From: Oidiodendron maius Zn
Taxonomy: Eukaryota; Ascomycota; Leotiomycetes; Myxotrichaceae
Length of the DNA stretch: 64,000 bases
NCBI GenBank assembly: GCA_000827325.1
Contig: KN832887.1
Coordinates: 62,001 to 126,000 of the forward strand
Direction of reading: 5' to 3'
The notes under the pieces are model-generated. The model made no database searches, was not told the DNA's origin, and worked only from the letters and a program-made list of their open reading frames with translations. Shown piece by piece: positions 1-11,361 of this stretch (position 1 is its first letter; each line of letters starts with the position of its first letter). Made by a program: the position numbers and the translations under genes.

Positions 1-856
1 GTGGACGGCATAGATGTCAGCTGGGAGAGCATCAATGTTGTGGACGATGTCACCGAAGTAAGTCGCGAAGACAATCTTGGGGATCTTGGCACCCAAGCTA
101 GCCAGTTTGGAGTAAGTTGGCTTGAAGGCAGCCTTGGTCTTAGCGGGCAGATCAAAGACAAGGACGGGTTCGTCAATCTGGACGGTCTCGGCACCAGCGT
201 CCTTGAGTTTGGTAAGAAGCTCCTCGTAGACGGGCAGAAGCTTGTCCAAGAGGTCAATTGGATCGACAGTCTGGCCACGATCAGGCTTGCCGAGGTGGAG
301 GAAGGACACAGGGCCGACGAGGACAGGTCGAGTGGCAATGCCAGCCTCCTTGGCTTCGAGGAACTCGACAACCGCCTTGGGGGTCGGGTTGAGCTTGAAG
401 GTCTGGTTGTCCTGGAGAGTAGGCTTAACATAGTGGTAGTTCGAATCGAACCACTTCACCATCTCCAAACTGGGGACATCAACGCCATCCTTCTGGTGGC
501 CACGGCCCATGGCAAAGTATTCATCGATACGGTCGAGGCCAGCCTTTGTGTATCTCTCGGGGGCAGCCTATTCCAGGCGTGTCAGCAAGGAATCTCCGAA
601 GCGGCACATTTCGGGAACAACTTACTCCGAAATCCTGGATGTGGGTGAGGACTTGGTCATAGAGCGCGAAGTCATTGCTGGGGATGATATCAACGCCAGC
701 CTTCTTCTGGATGCTCCAGTGCTCGAGACGAAGTCTCTTTGCCTCGGCGAGGAGGTCAGCCTGGGAGAGTTTTCCGCCCCAGTATGCTTCAGTAGCCTTC
801 TTCAGGTCGCGGTTGACGCCCATGCGGGGAAAACCGAGGATGGAGCTGCTCGACAA
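1..856 (-). CDS. Cobalamin-independent methionine synthase, N-terminal part (cut by window edge)
   Basis: Makes methionine by moving a methyl group from methyl-tetrahydrofolate (polyglutamate) to homocysteine without B12, in the cytosol. Exon 1 is 856-626 and starts MSSSSILGFPRMG, the family's N-terminal LGFPRxG signature, followed by KKATEAYW. An intron 625-568 (GTAAGT...TAG) joins IQDFG to AAPERYTKAG, and exon 2 runs off the left end at 567-1. The exon 2 reading shows EYFAMGRGHQ, WFDSNYHYV and QIDEPVLV, all typical of the N-terminal substrate-binding half of MetE/Met6. The C-terminal zinc-binding catalytic barrel lies outside the window. Only about 260 of the roughly 765 residues expected for the family are here. 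The long forward reading frame across 1-648 is an antisense shadow. Confidence 0.95.
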
Positions 857-1250
857 TTAATATCGCGAAGCTATACCGAGGAGTTACGTTTAAGGATACG
901 TACGATTGAACCATGATTGCGGCTCTGGAGGTCAGATGGGAGGAGCGAGAAAACTCGAAAGTTAGGGGGATGCCGCGATTGCGTGCTGTGAAAATCAGGT
1001 GGCCGTTGTCGGAGATGTTTGGGACCAGCGAGCAGAGAGAGGAGAGAAAGGAAGGGAGGAATAGAGCAATAGAACAATGCTTTGTACTATATCTCCTCTA
1101 CGGAATTGAAGAGGATGGAGGATGGACACAGAAGAAGAGCGGTGTGAAGGAAGGAGAAGAAAAAGTTGGAAGAGGAGGGAAGAGGGGTGGGAAGAAGGAA
1201 GGGTTTGGTGGGGTGATGGTGTAGAGCCACGCTAAGCCCGACTGAGAGCA
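857..1250 (-). promoter_or_regulatory. Upstream region of methionine synthase, pyrimidine-rich
   Basis: Read on the minus strand, about 1075-1215 is a long C/T tract (plus strand is almost all A/G with repeated GAAGG/GGAAG). CT-rich tracts just upstream of the start are common in highly expressed housekeeping genes of filamentous fungi. No clear TATA box was seen. The extent of the 5' UTR is inferred. Confidence 0.4.
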
Positions 1251-2858
1251 TATCACGTGTCAAATATTTGTTTATTGCCCGACAGATCGGTGAGTTTTTT
1301 ATTTATCTATTTCCAATTTCCGCGCCTCTCTCTTTGCTTTTCCGCCTCGATGAATAGTATATCTTGGCATGTTATGTATTTTATTGCTTCACTAACCAAG
1401 ATAGACGTTCCTCCAAGCGCAAAACCTCGGTTTTGCCTCCCACTTATATTACTGCTCTGTCCTCTTGTCGACCTGATCTCTCTTGTCGACTACACAATCG
1501 GGAATCCTTTTCACTATTCTATAATATCATCCAAATTTAAATTTATTCTTGTGGCATATTTCATATTTTCTTCGGCGCCACTCTCCAAATGATAACAGCA
1601 ACCCTAGATATTGTTCCCGATCACCGATCCAATTCTTGCAGGATGGATACTCACCTGCTGTCAATCAGAAAACTCTCCTCGTGAGATTGTTCCACAGGGG
1701 TCCCATATGTAATAGCATGGCTTATGCGCCTGGTGACCTGTAGCTCATCCGAACTTGGTATTATGAAGTGACAGCCATTCGTTATTTGAAGACCTCCTTC
1801 GAACACGAGACCCAGGACAGACTGTACAAATAACGATTCCGTATTTGCCATAGTCTCGCCCAAAAGCATCTCTCAAACTTAGCTGTAGCTGTTCTTGGTT
1901 TTGATTATGGCGCTCAGTATTTATTACAAGGTGATATAATTTCCGGACTTTATGATAAAGAATATCATGATCAAACATGAGCTGGAACTTGGCTCTAACC
2001 CAATGTCCGAGTTTATGATATTCAAAGTGCCTAGCATCATGGGTAGAAAAAAGAGTAGGTTTGTACTTGGATTCAAATGCGCCTTTTCGAGACCATGAAA
2101 AATGATGATCCGCAAACGCATTTTAACCTTCCTGTCGCTTCCTTTCCCAGTGCCGTTCATCAGTAACGGATAGGGAGTTAAAATCTGAGTTGAGGAATGC
2201 CATCAATGTGAACTCAATCTCCATAAAATTCAGTTGTTTTTAAATGCGATAGATTCTAAGCTGCAAGCCGAGCCCACCCCATCCCACTGCATCAGATATA
2301 TCCCTGACAAAGGAGACAGGAGCATTAATTAATATGGCTACTTATATCCTGTGCACTATACAAGCGCTGCGGCTAAGGTATGAAATATTTGTGGCTTTAT
2401 TTAGATGCTCACCCAATCCTTTGGGCTCCTTCCATTTCACCGGATCTCTCAGTTTGAGAGTATCTAGAAGGACCAATTACAAACCCGAAGTCACTCCGAA
2501 TTACACTGGAGCGGTGTCTGAGCAATTTCCTTCCTATACCAGACGATAAGAGCCAAATCTTGGAGCACCGTTAAATTTTCAACGCTCAAAATGAGACATT
2601 CCATGAACCCGAGATAGTCTATTAGCCATCATATTGCAGGATTAATGCCCCGAAGTTGAAAGAAGGGGGAGCTTGAAGGTTTTAATTGAGGGTAATGCTC
2701 TCTTCTAATGGGTAATTTCCAGTTCTTTGATTGCGGCCATTAACCATGGATATGAGCCCGGACATAAAATTACCTTCCAACACAGAATTAGATCTCCTCA
2801 GCTGCCTAACAATGCTGCGGTCTGTCTTATTCGTTACATGTGTTAACTGTATGAACTG
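1251..2858. other. AT-rich intergenic stretch without recognisable gene
   Basis: Frequent stops in all frames and no family motifs. The short open frames (about 60-110 codons) on both strands have no recognisable signature. Base composition falls towards AT compared with the methionine synthase gene. Confidence 0.6.
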
Positions 2859-3960
2859 GAATCAATCATCCGCTATTTAAAGTACTGTGATGATGTTAAC
2901 TTGAACCAACTAGATGATGGTGGTTTCATCTACGGTTATGGAGCTCCCTTATCTCATATGCAGCCAAAGAGGGGCTGTCTGGAGATCGAAAAAAAATTTA
3001 TGGAAGGAAAACATGGACGCCAAATGGAATGCACAAGACAACATAGATCGCATGTTCTTACTCATGCAGCCTTGAATTCACACTCCACTTCCTCAAAGCC
3101 GCTGCCTAAGTTATATTGACGCAAATGGCGGTAATGTGTAAAAACACTATAGCATTATGGCTGGAGACAACAGGCTTCTTCACCTCCTGGTATCCTGTCA
3201 TGCGAATCCGAATATTCCTACAGAAATCCTTACTGGCAAAACAAAGTATTTTATATCAAATCTGTAGTCAACAGCTTTATCAAAATACCAAGCTCTTGGT
3301 AGAGACTGGCGCGGATATCTGCAGTCTAATCTGCAAAGATCCAATATTCTATGCCTCCGGAGTTGGCGACGGATGGCTCTTTGAGAAACGCCTAGCCATA
3401 GGGAAAACCATGAAAGACTTTAAAGCTCACGAAGGACGTTTGACGCTATCGCATTATGCAGCTCAATCTGGGAGTACTAATATTATCCCAAAGTTGATAG
3501 CATATGGAATTGATATCAGTGCCAAGGATATATATCTAGCTCGAAGGATATTTGCTGGAAGGCAATCCAATACTAACTTCACTCGGCGCCAGTCCTAACG
3601 AAAAGAATAATTCTAGAAGAATATTTCGTATGTAGCAGCCGAACATCCATAGTGAGGATGTCGTTAAGTGCTAATCAATCATTCTGTGCAAGTTACTACA
3701 GTTGACCGGAACTAAGGACAGCTCTGCACAGTGTGGCAGGTGCGAGCCAACCATTTCGAGACGTAGCAACAGCATTTTGCATTATGAGCATGATCTTGGA
3801 GCAAAATATGCCAATGAATGCGAGGGATTCTTACGAGCTCACAACACTAGATTAAGCAATTGCAAATTCTCAGTCTGAAACAGCGAATTTTCTTTATTGG
3901 AGCGAGGGGCGAAAACTCGCAAGAAAGATCCAGCTTTATGCTTTACAAGAACTTTTGATT
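2859..3960 (+). pseudogene. Decayed ankyrin-repeat protein gene
   Basis: Ankyrin-repeat pieces appear in shifting frames on the plus strand. Near 2860-2960 there is IRYLKYCDDVN followed by YGAPLS, and after a frame change YAAKEGLSG. Near 3160-3230 NRLLHLLVSCHANPN can be read. Near 3295-3330 KLLVETGADI appears, near 3430-3530 LSHYAAQSGS and KLIAYGIDISAKD, and near 3810-3890 NARDSYELTTLD, a TAA stop, then AIANSQSETANFL. These match the usual repeat logic (TPLxxAAxxGxxxxxxxLLxxGAdxn). Stops and frame breaks between pieces, and high AT content, show it is not functional. The TAA within the conserved D-W-A position fits C-to-T (RIP-like) mutation of a Trp codon, which is an inference. Confidence 0.75.
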
Positions 3961-4564
3961 AATTTGTGCTTCCTGTTAATGATCATATTTATCTAAAAGT
4001 ATAAACTTAGAAGCTAAGCATTTCAAAGTCTAATATGCACACAGTGCAATAATTGGCTAGAAAGAGGGGGGGTGGTGGAGAGAGCTTTTCGCTAGAGAAG
4101 AGTATATATGTAGAGATATGTAGTAAGATTGTAGGGTATAATGTTAAACAAGTCCCAAGAGGAGCAAAAAGACCAAACGTCAAAGCAAACCAGTTCACGC
4201 ATAGGTATATCAATTATCCGCGAGAATACAGAGTTCTGGCGGACAGAAATATTCTCCGATATATCGCTGGAAGGATGGGTTAATACTAGAATATTGATAT
4301 ACGATTGCTACATCTAAAATGCAAATATTATGCGATACGTATAACATTCTGCATTTCTATTCTCATGCCCGATGGTGACTCAAATAAAACTCGAAAAGCC
4401 CACTGTCATAAAATGTCAGTATTGTGGACACCGGACGATATATTATACTATTCCAGACACATAGTACCACAAACTAGGAAAATAGATATGCATTGGAAAC
4501 ACACCTACAATTGTATTTATTTACATCTATGCTGTGGTACCGCGACGGGGGGTTTCCCCCCCCC
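3961..4564. other. AT-rich stretch without recognisable gene
   Basis: Nothing recognisable in any frame. It ends in a short palindromic G6/C9 stretch (GGGGGG TTT CCCCCCCCC) directly against the run of Ns, which looks like a sequencing or assembly boundary. Confidence 0.6.
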
Positions 4565-4906
4565 NNNNNNNNNNNNNNNNNNNNNNNNNNNNNNNNNNNN
4601 NNNNNNNNNNNNNNNNNNNNNNNNNNNNNNNNNNNNNNNNNNNNNNNNNNNNNNNNNNNNNNNNNNNNNNNNNNNNNNNNNNNNNNNNNNNNNNNNNNNN
4701 NNNNNNNNNNNNNNNNNNNNNNNNNNNNNNNNNNNNNNNNNNNNNNNNNNNNNNNNNNNNNNNNNNNNNNNNNNNNNNNNNNNNNNNNNNNNNNNNNNNN
4801 NNNNNNNNNNNNNNNNNNNNNNNNNNNNNNNNNNNNNNNNNNNNNNNNNNNNNNNNNNNNNNNNNNNNNNNNNNNNNNNNNNNNNNNNNNNNNNNNNNNN
4901 NNNNNN
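4565..4906. other. Assembly gap (342 Ns)
   Basis: Undetermined bases. Left flank is a C homopolymer, right flank is C-rich (CGCCCTCACCTCCCCCAACCCCCC). Reading frames that cross it are meaningless. Confidence 0.99.
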
Positions 4907-7900
4907 CGCCCTCACCTCCCCCAACCCCCCAGGCATTTAGGCCTTCAGTATTGGAGAACCAGATATAAGACATTTGACTCTGGCCCACGCATTCTTCGAT
5001 AGGTAAAGACCTTTTGAGCTGAATATTGCCCTCTGTCCATACTTCTTTTTCAGCTCTGCAGGTATATTACAGCATGCGAACGGCATTCTGGAGATTCTTT
5101 TTCTCCGGCCACGACGCGTGTGTACTAAAGGAATGTCCCGGATCGGCAATCGAAGTTGTGAAAGAGTGTTCCGCACAAGCAGACGGTTTATCTGCGACAT
5201 ACATTGGGACGAAAGATGAAAAATTTTCATCGTACAGGTGTCTTCACTCTGTAGCGCGAAAGCAAAAAAGGAGGCGGGTTTTGGGTTTACACAGAGCCTC
5301 CAGACATTCTATCTAGCTTCGCAGGAATGTCTAGTATTAGATAAACAAGTCGATCGATCAATCGATGCGTGCCTAGAGGAGTATGGAGGGGTGAGAGAGT
5401 CAAGGGTTGAAACAGAAGTACGGGTACAGGCCACATTCAGCCCCCAAGTATCAACGCGTACCATGGCGTTGTATACCTGCTGCCCCGGATTCTCATGACT
5501 CAAAGGGTCGGGAATATGTCTCATAAGCTCGATCTGTGATCTAGATTCAGACTGTGTTTACCCGAGGCGGGGCTGGGAGGACCAAAACAACTATGCATGC
5601 CCGGTCGGAAACAGAACAACGCATGAGCACGAACTAGGTGGACTGCTGCGCTTAGACTGTTTCGCAAGAAGTAGGATTGTATGAAGTGAGAGATGATGGC
5701 TGTGGAACTATATACAGCGGCCTGTATATAACCGTTCCGTGTTTCACTGGCATGATAGAAACCGGACAGTGGTATCTGTAACGTTCAAAGTCCTTACGGA
5801 TCCCAATAATAAAAGAAAACGATAACGTACAGTGTGTACTGTATAGGTAGTATAGCCATGAGACATCGTTTCCTTAAACGATTATCGACAGGAGACTTAG
5901 ACATGCATGCCTTAGGGCAGCGGATTTGACATAGCGTGTAAAACGCACAGGTGGCGTATTTTAGAACAAGCAGAGGTGACTTGCCGTACAAGACGAAGAC
6001 GCGACATACATGCATCACAGCGCGGAGATGTTATCTTGGAGATACTCGTTGCAAAGATGAGGGGGAAGACAGTGACACACAGGTGGCTAGCGAGTCAACA
6101 GTTTGACGTTTGACAGGCGCCTATAAGGGATCAGCATACTTATGGAGCGTCATGCATTAAATGGCTGAAACGATGATGCTCCCAAGCTCTGCAGCATTGT
6201 GGGGGCAGCTTTGAGGGGATCCATATCTGCATCCCTCTCAATAGCTGAATTCGAGCATCTTAATCAGTTATTGCCTGAGGGGAAACTCGAGCTTGGAACA
6301 CACATTGATGAAGGGGGTTATTGGGCGGGGGTTCTGCTATGAAACGTCGGATCTCGATAACGTCTTGCATATTCTTGATTTATGTAAGAAAACAGATAAA
6401 ATACTATCCATTTGTGATATATCGCAGAGCTGTCAACGTCGGATACGGCCACGGAGTTGTCACCGGCTAGCTGCCGCGCAGAGATACCCGAAGCTGGTGT
6501 CATTGGAGAGTTAAGTATCACAGCACGGCGACAATGGGAAAAAAAGGGAAACGATCAAGTGGTATCCTCCGTGAGGCGGACTTCGATGGTGGTGTATTCT
6601 ATGGACTATCAAAAGAACCGGTCCCGAGAATGACAGTATGGATTGACATCCGGTACATCCGTCGACTTCGTGAGGGGTTCTCGGCTTGGCTTTAGTTCCC
6701 CGCACGCAAGGACAGAGGGATGTTGAGGGAGGGTATCTTGGCATCATGCGAGGCGCCCATAACTTAATTTCATCCACGATGTGATAGGGGGTGGTTTGAG
6801 GTTCCTGATAGCTGGAGGTTACGAAAACCCGATGAGGGGAATCAATTGCCGACCTGAGCTGCATGAGCAGTCTTTGTGATGGCTTTTGTGATGGCTCGCG
6901 TCCATCACCTTATTCCTTCGGACCAATCAGACTGTGCGCAGCATCACCTAGCATAACCCGGCTGACTGGAAAACCTGAGGAAAGGCGGAGTAGACAAATT
7001 ATGCACGGATGCTTGGAAGTCAAGAATGGGGCAGATTATCATTTCTCCCGTCCCGTGGGAATGGTCGTCAGTAAGCAGAAGGATCCAAGCTCCACGACGG
7101 ATTCGGCAAGGGTACAGCTGGGGAAGGGGCGGCCCGATTCCGCGGCTATCCGTGATTGGCCATGTAAAATTGTCCCTGGAGGCGCAATCTTTTGATATGC
7201 TTATGCACAAGAGCTGGGTTGAGGTCACGACTCGCGAATAATATTATACATGCTGCTTGACGGAGTGGTCCATGCTGAATACACAGGTGTCTACCCATCA
7301 ACAAAGTTAGGGCGCTGGAGCACGCAACCCCAAGAAAGAATCTTATAAGAGCGGGGTCAACGGGTGTCTTGGACCCTGCGGTAAGAAGCAATATTCGGGG
7401 AGGGCCATCGCTGCTCCCGGTCGGCCGTCCCGTGTGATCGTCAATCCGCCTCACACGGTACGGGCTTGCTCCCACGCCTTAGTAACAGCTTAGCAACGGT
7501 TGTTCCGTCGATAAGGCGTCGAGCGGTTCCAATAGGCCGGGAAAGACATCGCCACAACGCTCAAGAGGGAAATAGGAACCAGTGGGGACCACGCAGATCC
7601 TGAGCGGTTTAAGGCTCTGGGTGCTCGGCTATGTGGGATGTGCCACTGCTAGCATTGGCGCTGGTTCGGCACCAGGCAAGTCGTGTGTGTACGAACGAGT
7701 ACGAGAACACACAATGCTGCCTTATTATTGTATGCAGTGGACTCGACATGCAGTGGCAAGCGTCGGCGCACTGCACGAGTTTTCGATCACCTGTTGTAGC
7801 AGATTCGCGACCGACGGCATGAGCTAATAAGGACATTTTAAGTGTTGGGTTCATGCACTGACGTTGTAACTGCACCGCACATTTCGACAGGTCAGAACGG

Positions 7901-10040
7901 CCATACGTGAAGGCAATAGTAAACGAAACCCGGCGAAGATCTGTGCGTAATTGTGAAGAATGGACCAATAATCCACCACGATGACGATCATTGGGACGTT
8001 TGGGACCGAATGGTAGATCAGCGAGTCTTAGACAAACCGCCACGGGCAATAACGCGAATATCCTCCTAGTGCGCCGTGATGGATTTTAGGCCTCGAAGGT
8101 GTTCAGATATGGAACGGAACGGACGCTTCCGGGAATAACACACTCAAGAATGGATGGTAGATCGACCTACGGGGAGGGCTAGAATCCCAAGGTAGCCATT
8201 TTAGACCGTAACCTGTGATTTCGGGAGATGTTCGTACAGGATTGGGGAGGGGCTTCGGCATTTTGGAAGCACGATGTGGCCATTGGCGAAAGCATGTGAT
8301 ATGTGGCTTTCCTCACGAGTCACGACTTATACCAGCGTCTCGCAACGACGGCTGGCGCAAGATGGCGAGGGCCGATCGCCGTCAGACAAAAGCGCGCCTT
8401 GGACGCGCGGATCTTGCCCCGAGCCGAGACGGTCGAGCCAGCAGGCGATCTAGAGGCCGTAGTGTCCCATCCGCTGTCACCGGTTATTCCGTAGGCCGCA
8501 CGGCGCAGTGCTACCCGGGCGGGCGCCCTGTACGGTCGCATAAACCACCCGTTACGACGTCGTGACAGTGGCCGTGCCAGGCATGCATGCTGCACGTGTC
8601 TGTACGCCTAGAGGCATCAATTCATTCCTTTTTGCGGGAGCTCTGTGCTACGGGCGTCGCGGGGCAGAATCTGTATTGTCATCGCCAGAACGCAAGCAAA
8701 TAATTGTCACCGGAGAGCAGGCTGTTCACCCAAATATCATCGCCACCAGTGGTCTCGTAATGGGTGGATCGAGGCAGCACCGTGGGAACTGGTCTTGTCG
8801 TACGCCGTTCTGGATCGAAAGTATCACGCTGCTCCTCTGTGCCATCCATCGCTGGCTCGCCCGACCCAGGGCTTGGGGTCAGCCTGTATGAAGGCTTCAG
8901 ATCCGCGGGGCCTGTACGACCGGGGGGGAACAAACTCTGGGAGCTGAGAGGCCCGAAAAATGTTCCGCCAGTGTGTGCAGGTCCGACCATCCTGCATTAG
9001 CACGAGGAGTAGCCCAGAGAGTAGGAAGGGTGGTAATGGAGGCCCTCGACGAGAAAGAGGTTCCACCACGAGAGCAGCTACTGAGTCTAGCTGCCCCATC
9101 GCCGTCGCATTATGCCGACCAGCTGGGACAGTGGAGACTCGTGCCCTCTGGATTGATGTGCAGACATACGTGGCGGGCGCATAAGGCGGCAAGACGCTGT
9201 GATTCCACATTGCGGCCCGGCTTTGAGAGAGGAATGCGGGGAGACTCGCAATCCTCCAGGAATGCCATTCTCGGCCAACTTCGAAGGACCATGGAACAGC
9301 ACCGAAAAGAAGAAAATACGCTCACTGGGGGGGGGGGGGGATTCGGAGAGAAGGGTCATGGCTTGAGGGCGAGTGGACGGGGTGCGGGCCCAGGGTTAGG
9401 ATGTTATCACCATGGTAATTTCCTGCAAGCGGGAGGGATCGCCTTCTGTATCAGCGCTCGTTGGCCGAGGAGACGCTGGGTAGAGGGCCAACACCGCCAC
9501 GGTAGATGTGTATGGCCATTTCGAAGCTGAGCAGCGTGTGCTTCGGCAGTGTCGTGGTCGATAGGTGTGATGGAAATCAACGACAGGCAGAAGAGAGGAT
9601 ATCATCCGGACAGAGCTTGGTTCGTGTTGCTTTTCGGGGCGCAGCACTTCTGCCTTGAGCGAGGCGAAATCGAGGAGCGAGAAGACCACGACGTGGTGGA
9701 GCTCGATTTTCGTATGCATGGAGATATTCTGGTACCGCCCCGTACCGCCAGCAGCTCTTAGTGCCTGCCTGGGTCGAGCAGGACCTGGGCTCCGCACATC
9801 CCGTCGGCCCAAGAAAAAAAAAAGAGCTCAGTCGAGTCGGTCGGTTTCCTGGGAGAGTCCCGGATATGTTCCTGCGCTCCCTGGCCAGCCGCTAGAGCGC
9901 CAATCCTTCCTGGACGGGAGCTGGAGGCTGGGGAGGGGCCAGACGTGCGTACAGGATCCAGCATATCACGAAAGTAGGTGCCTGACTCCAACTGGTCGCG
10001 GCCTGAGGATTTGAGCTTAGTGGTACCTTTGCGCCGGACT
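4907..10040. other. Gene desert of about 5 kb, higher GC than the left side of the gap
   Basis: I read both strands and recognise no protein family, RNA gene or repeat array. Many open frames of 70-180 codons exist on both strands, which is what a GC-richer random-like sequence gives. They overlap each other in opposite directions and none has a signal peptide, domain motif or splice pattern. A G14 run lies at 9327-9340, and an A-run near 9812. The change in composition across the N-gap could mark a misjoin or a different chromosome compartment. Confidence 0.5.
5709..5730. repeat. Perfect 9-bp inverted repeat with 4-nt loop
   Basis: TATATACAG, loop CGGC, CTGTATATA. It could form a small hairpin. 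It lies in the gene desert with nothing recognisable beside it, so function is unknown. Confidence 0.4.
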
Positions 10041-11361
10041 CTGTGGACATGGGAGACCCCCAAAACCCTCCCGTTGCCCAGATTCCCCTATTTCCAAAAG
10101 ATCTCGTCTTCCAATCCCTCTTTTCTGTGCTTTATCTCTTAAGCGTGCAAGAACTCCCTCGCCCTCTTTCTCTATTCAATTGCGTAGAGTTTGGCCACGG
10201 GGTAGCAAAAGGGCCTTCTTTTCGACCTTGCGTCCCCCACGTCCCTTACCGTCTTCCTCCAGAGAGCATTGTCTGGCTGGTCTCCCTCCCTTGGACGAAA
10301 GCCCTCACGGTTGAAATATCAAGCTCACCCTCGCGCTGGTCGACTGGCGTTGATCCTCTTCCATCGTCCTCTTCGTATGGTGCTGCATGTTTCCTAGTTG
10401 GCATCCTCTACAATAGCCGGGCAGTTCCTATTTCACCACCCACGAACTCGTCCTCGCCGCAACCCCATCCGGCAGGTCAAAGCACCACAAACGGGGCGCG
10501 CACACACTTTCCAGGGCCCAGTCGAGTGGGGCAACAGTCTCGAGCCCCCAAAGCAGAAGACGTCTGACGCTGTGGAAAGGGGCCATTGCGATTTTCAATA
10601 GTGCCAGCTTCCCAATAGTGCAACTCTTTCTGTTCCGCACGATCCCACGATCCACGCGAAGCCCGTTGCCAAAGACCTCGTCCCACGCGGCAGATCCTTG
10701 CGCCTGCGCTCTGCAACTATCCATCTTCCCGCCGAAGCCGTTGAACCCAAACAGCCGCGTCAACGTCTGTCACAATACGAGTCCGGGGTAGGTTCGAGCG
10801 GAAAAATCCTTATACCAGGAGTGGCTGGGTGTTGATTGTAACTCCTCCCAGTTTCACGCTCTGGTGCTCTTCATAGACGACGGTCAGAGCACTCCAACGC
10901 ATTGCACTGTCGACCTCGCCCAGGGGCCTGAGACGTCGAAGGCAGTTGCTTAAGCATAACCGGCACCGCTCTAACCCGAGCGCTCTATCATCTGATATTC
11001 CAGCATCGCCGAGGGCTTCAGAGGTTGACCCTCTCCACAGGAATTTTCGAGAACAGGAATTTGAAATCGGCGGCCTGCATGAAGAGAGGCTCCCAATTCG
11101 AACTGGTATGCGGTCATTGACTCCTCGCGAACATTCCTTCCACTCCCCCTCGATGCATTCCTCCTCCATCACTACCCCTTCTTGAGGAAGAATCGTGACC
11201 AACAATAGCTAATTGCCCAATTCCTCTACAGATCTATTCACGTCAAGTCACTCTACATCAAAGTGCAAGCACGAGACCATCATTCATTCTATCAACAATA
11301 TTTTATACATCTTCACGACGTTGCCTGGTGATCTCATGGTAACTTCCGAAGGTCGCCCATC
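10041..11361 (+). promoter_or_regulatory. Long pyrimidine-rich upstream/leader region of the RasGEF gene
   Basis: Coding-strand sequence is rich in CT tracts and CCCTC/CTTCC words from about 10060 on, as in long promoters and leaders of fungal signalling genes. Several short upstream ATGs occur, so translation control by upstream ORFs is possible. No protein family is recognisable in the open frames here (10043-10567 and its antisense). Transcription start is unknown. Confidence 0.4.

Noticed and set aside
1-648. Long plus-strand open frame (215 codons)
   Set aside because: Antisense shadow of methionine synthase, whose minus-strand reading has clear family motifs and a good splice.
4305-5002. 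Open frames crossing the Ns on both strands
   Set aside because: Their length comes from undetermined bases.
8215-9530. Overlapping open frames of 90-185 codons on both strands
   Set aside because: No motif, signal peptide or codon pattern; opposite frames are equally open, as expected for GC-richer noncoding DNA.
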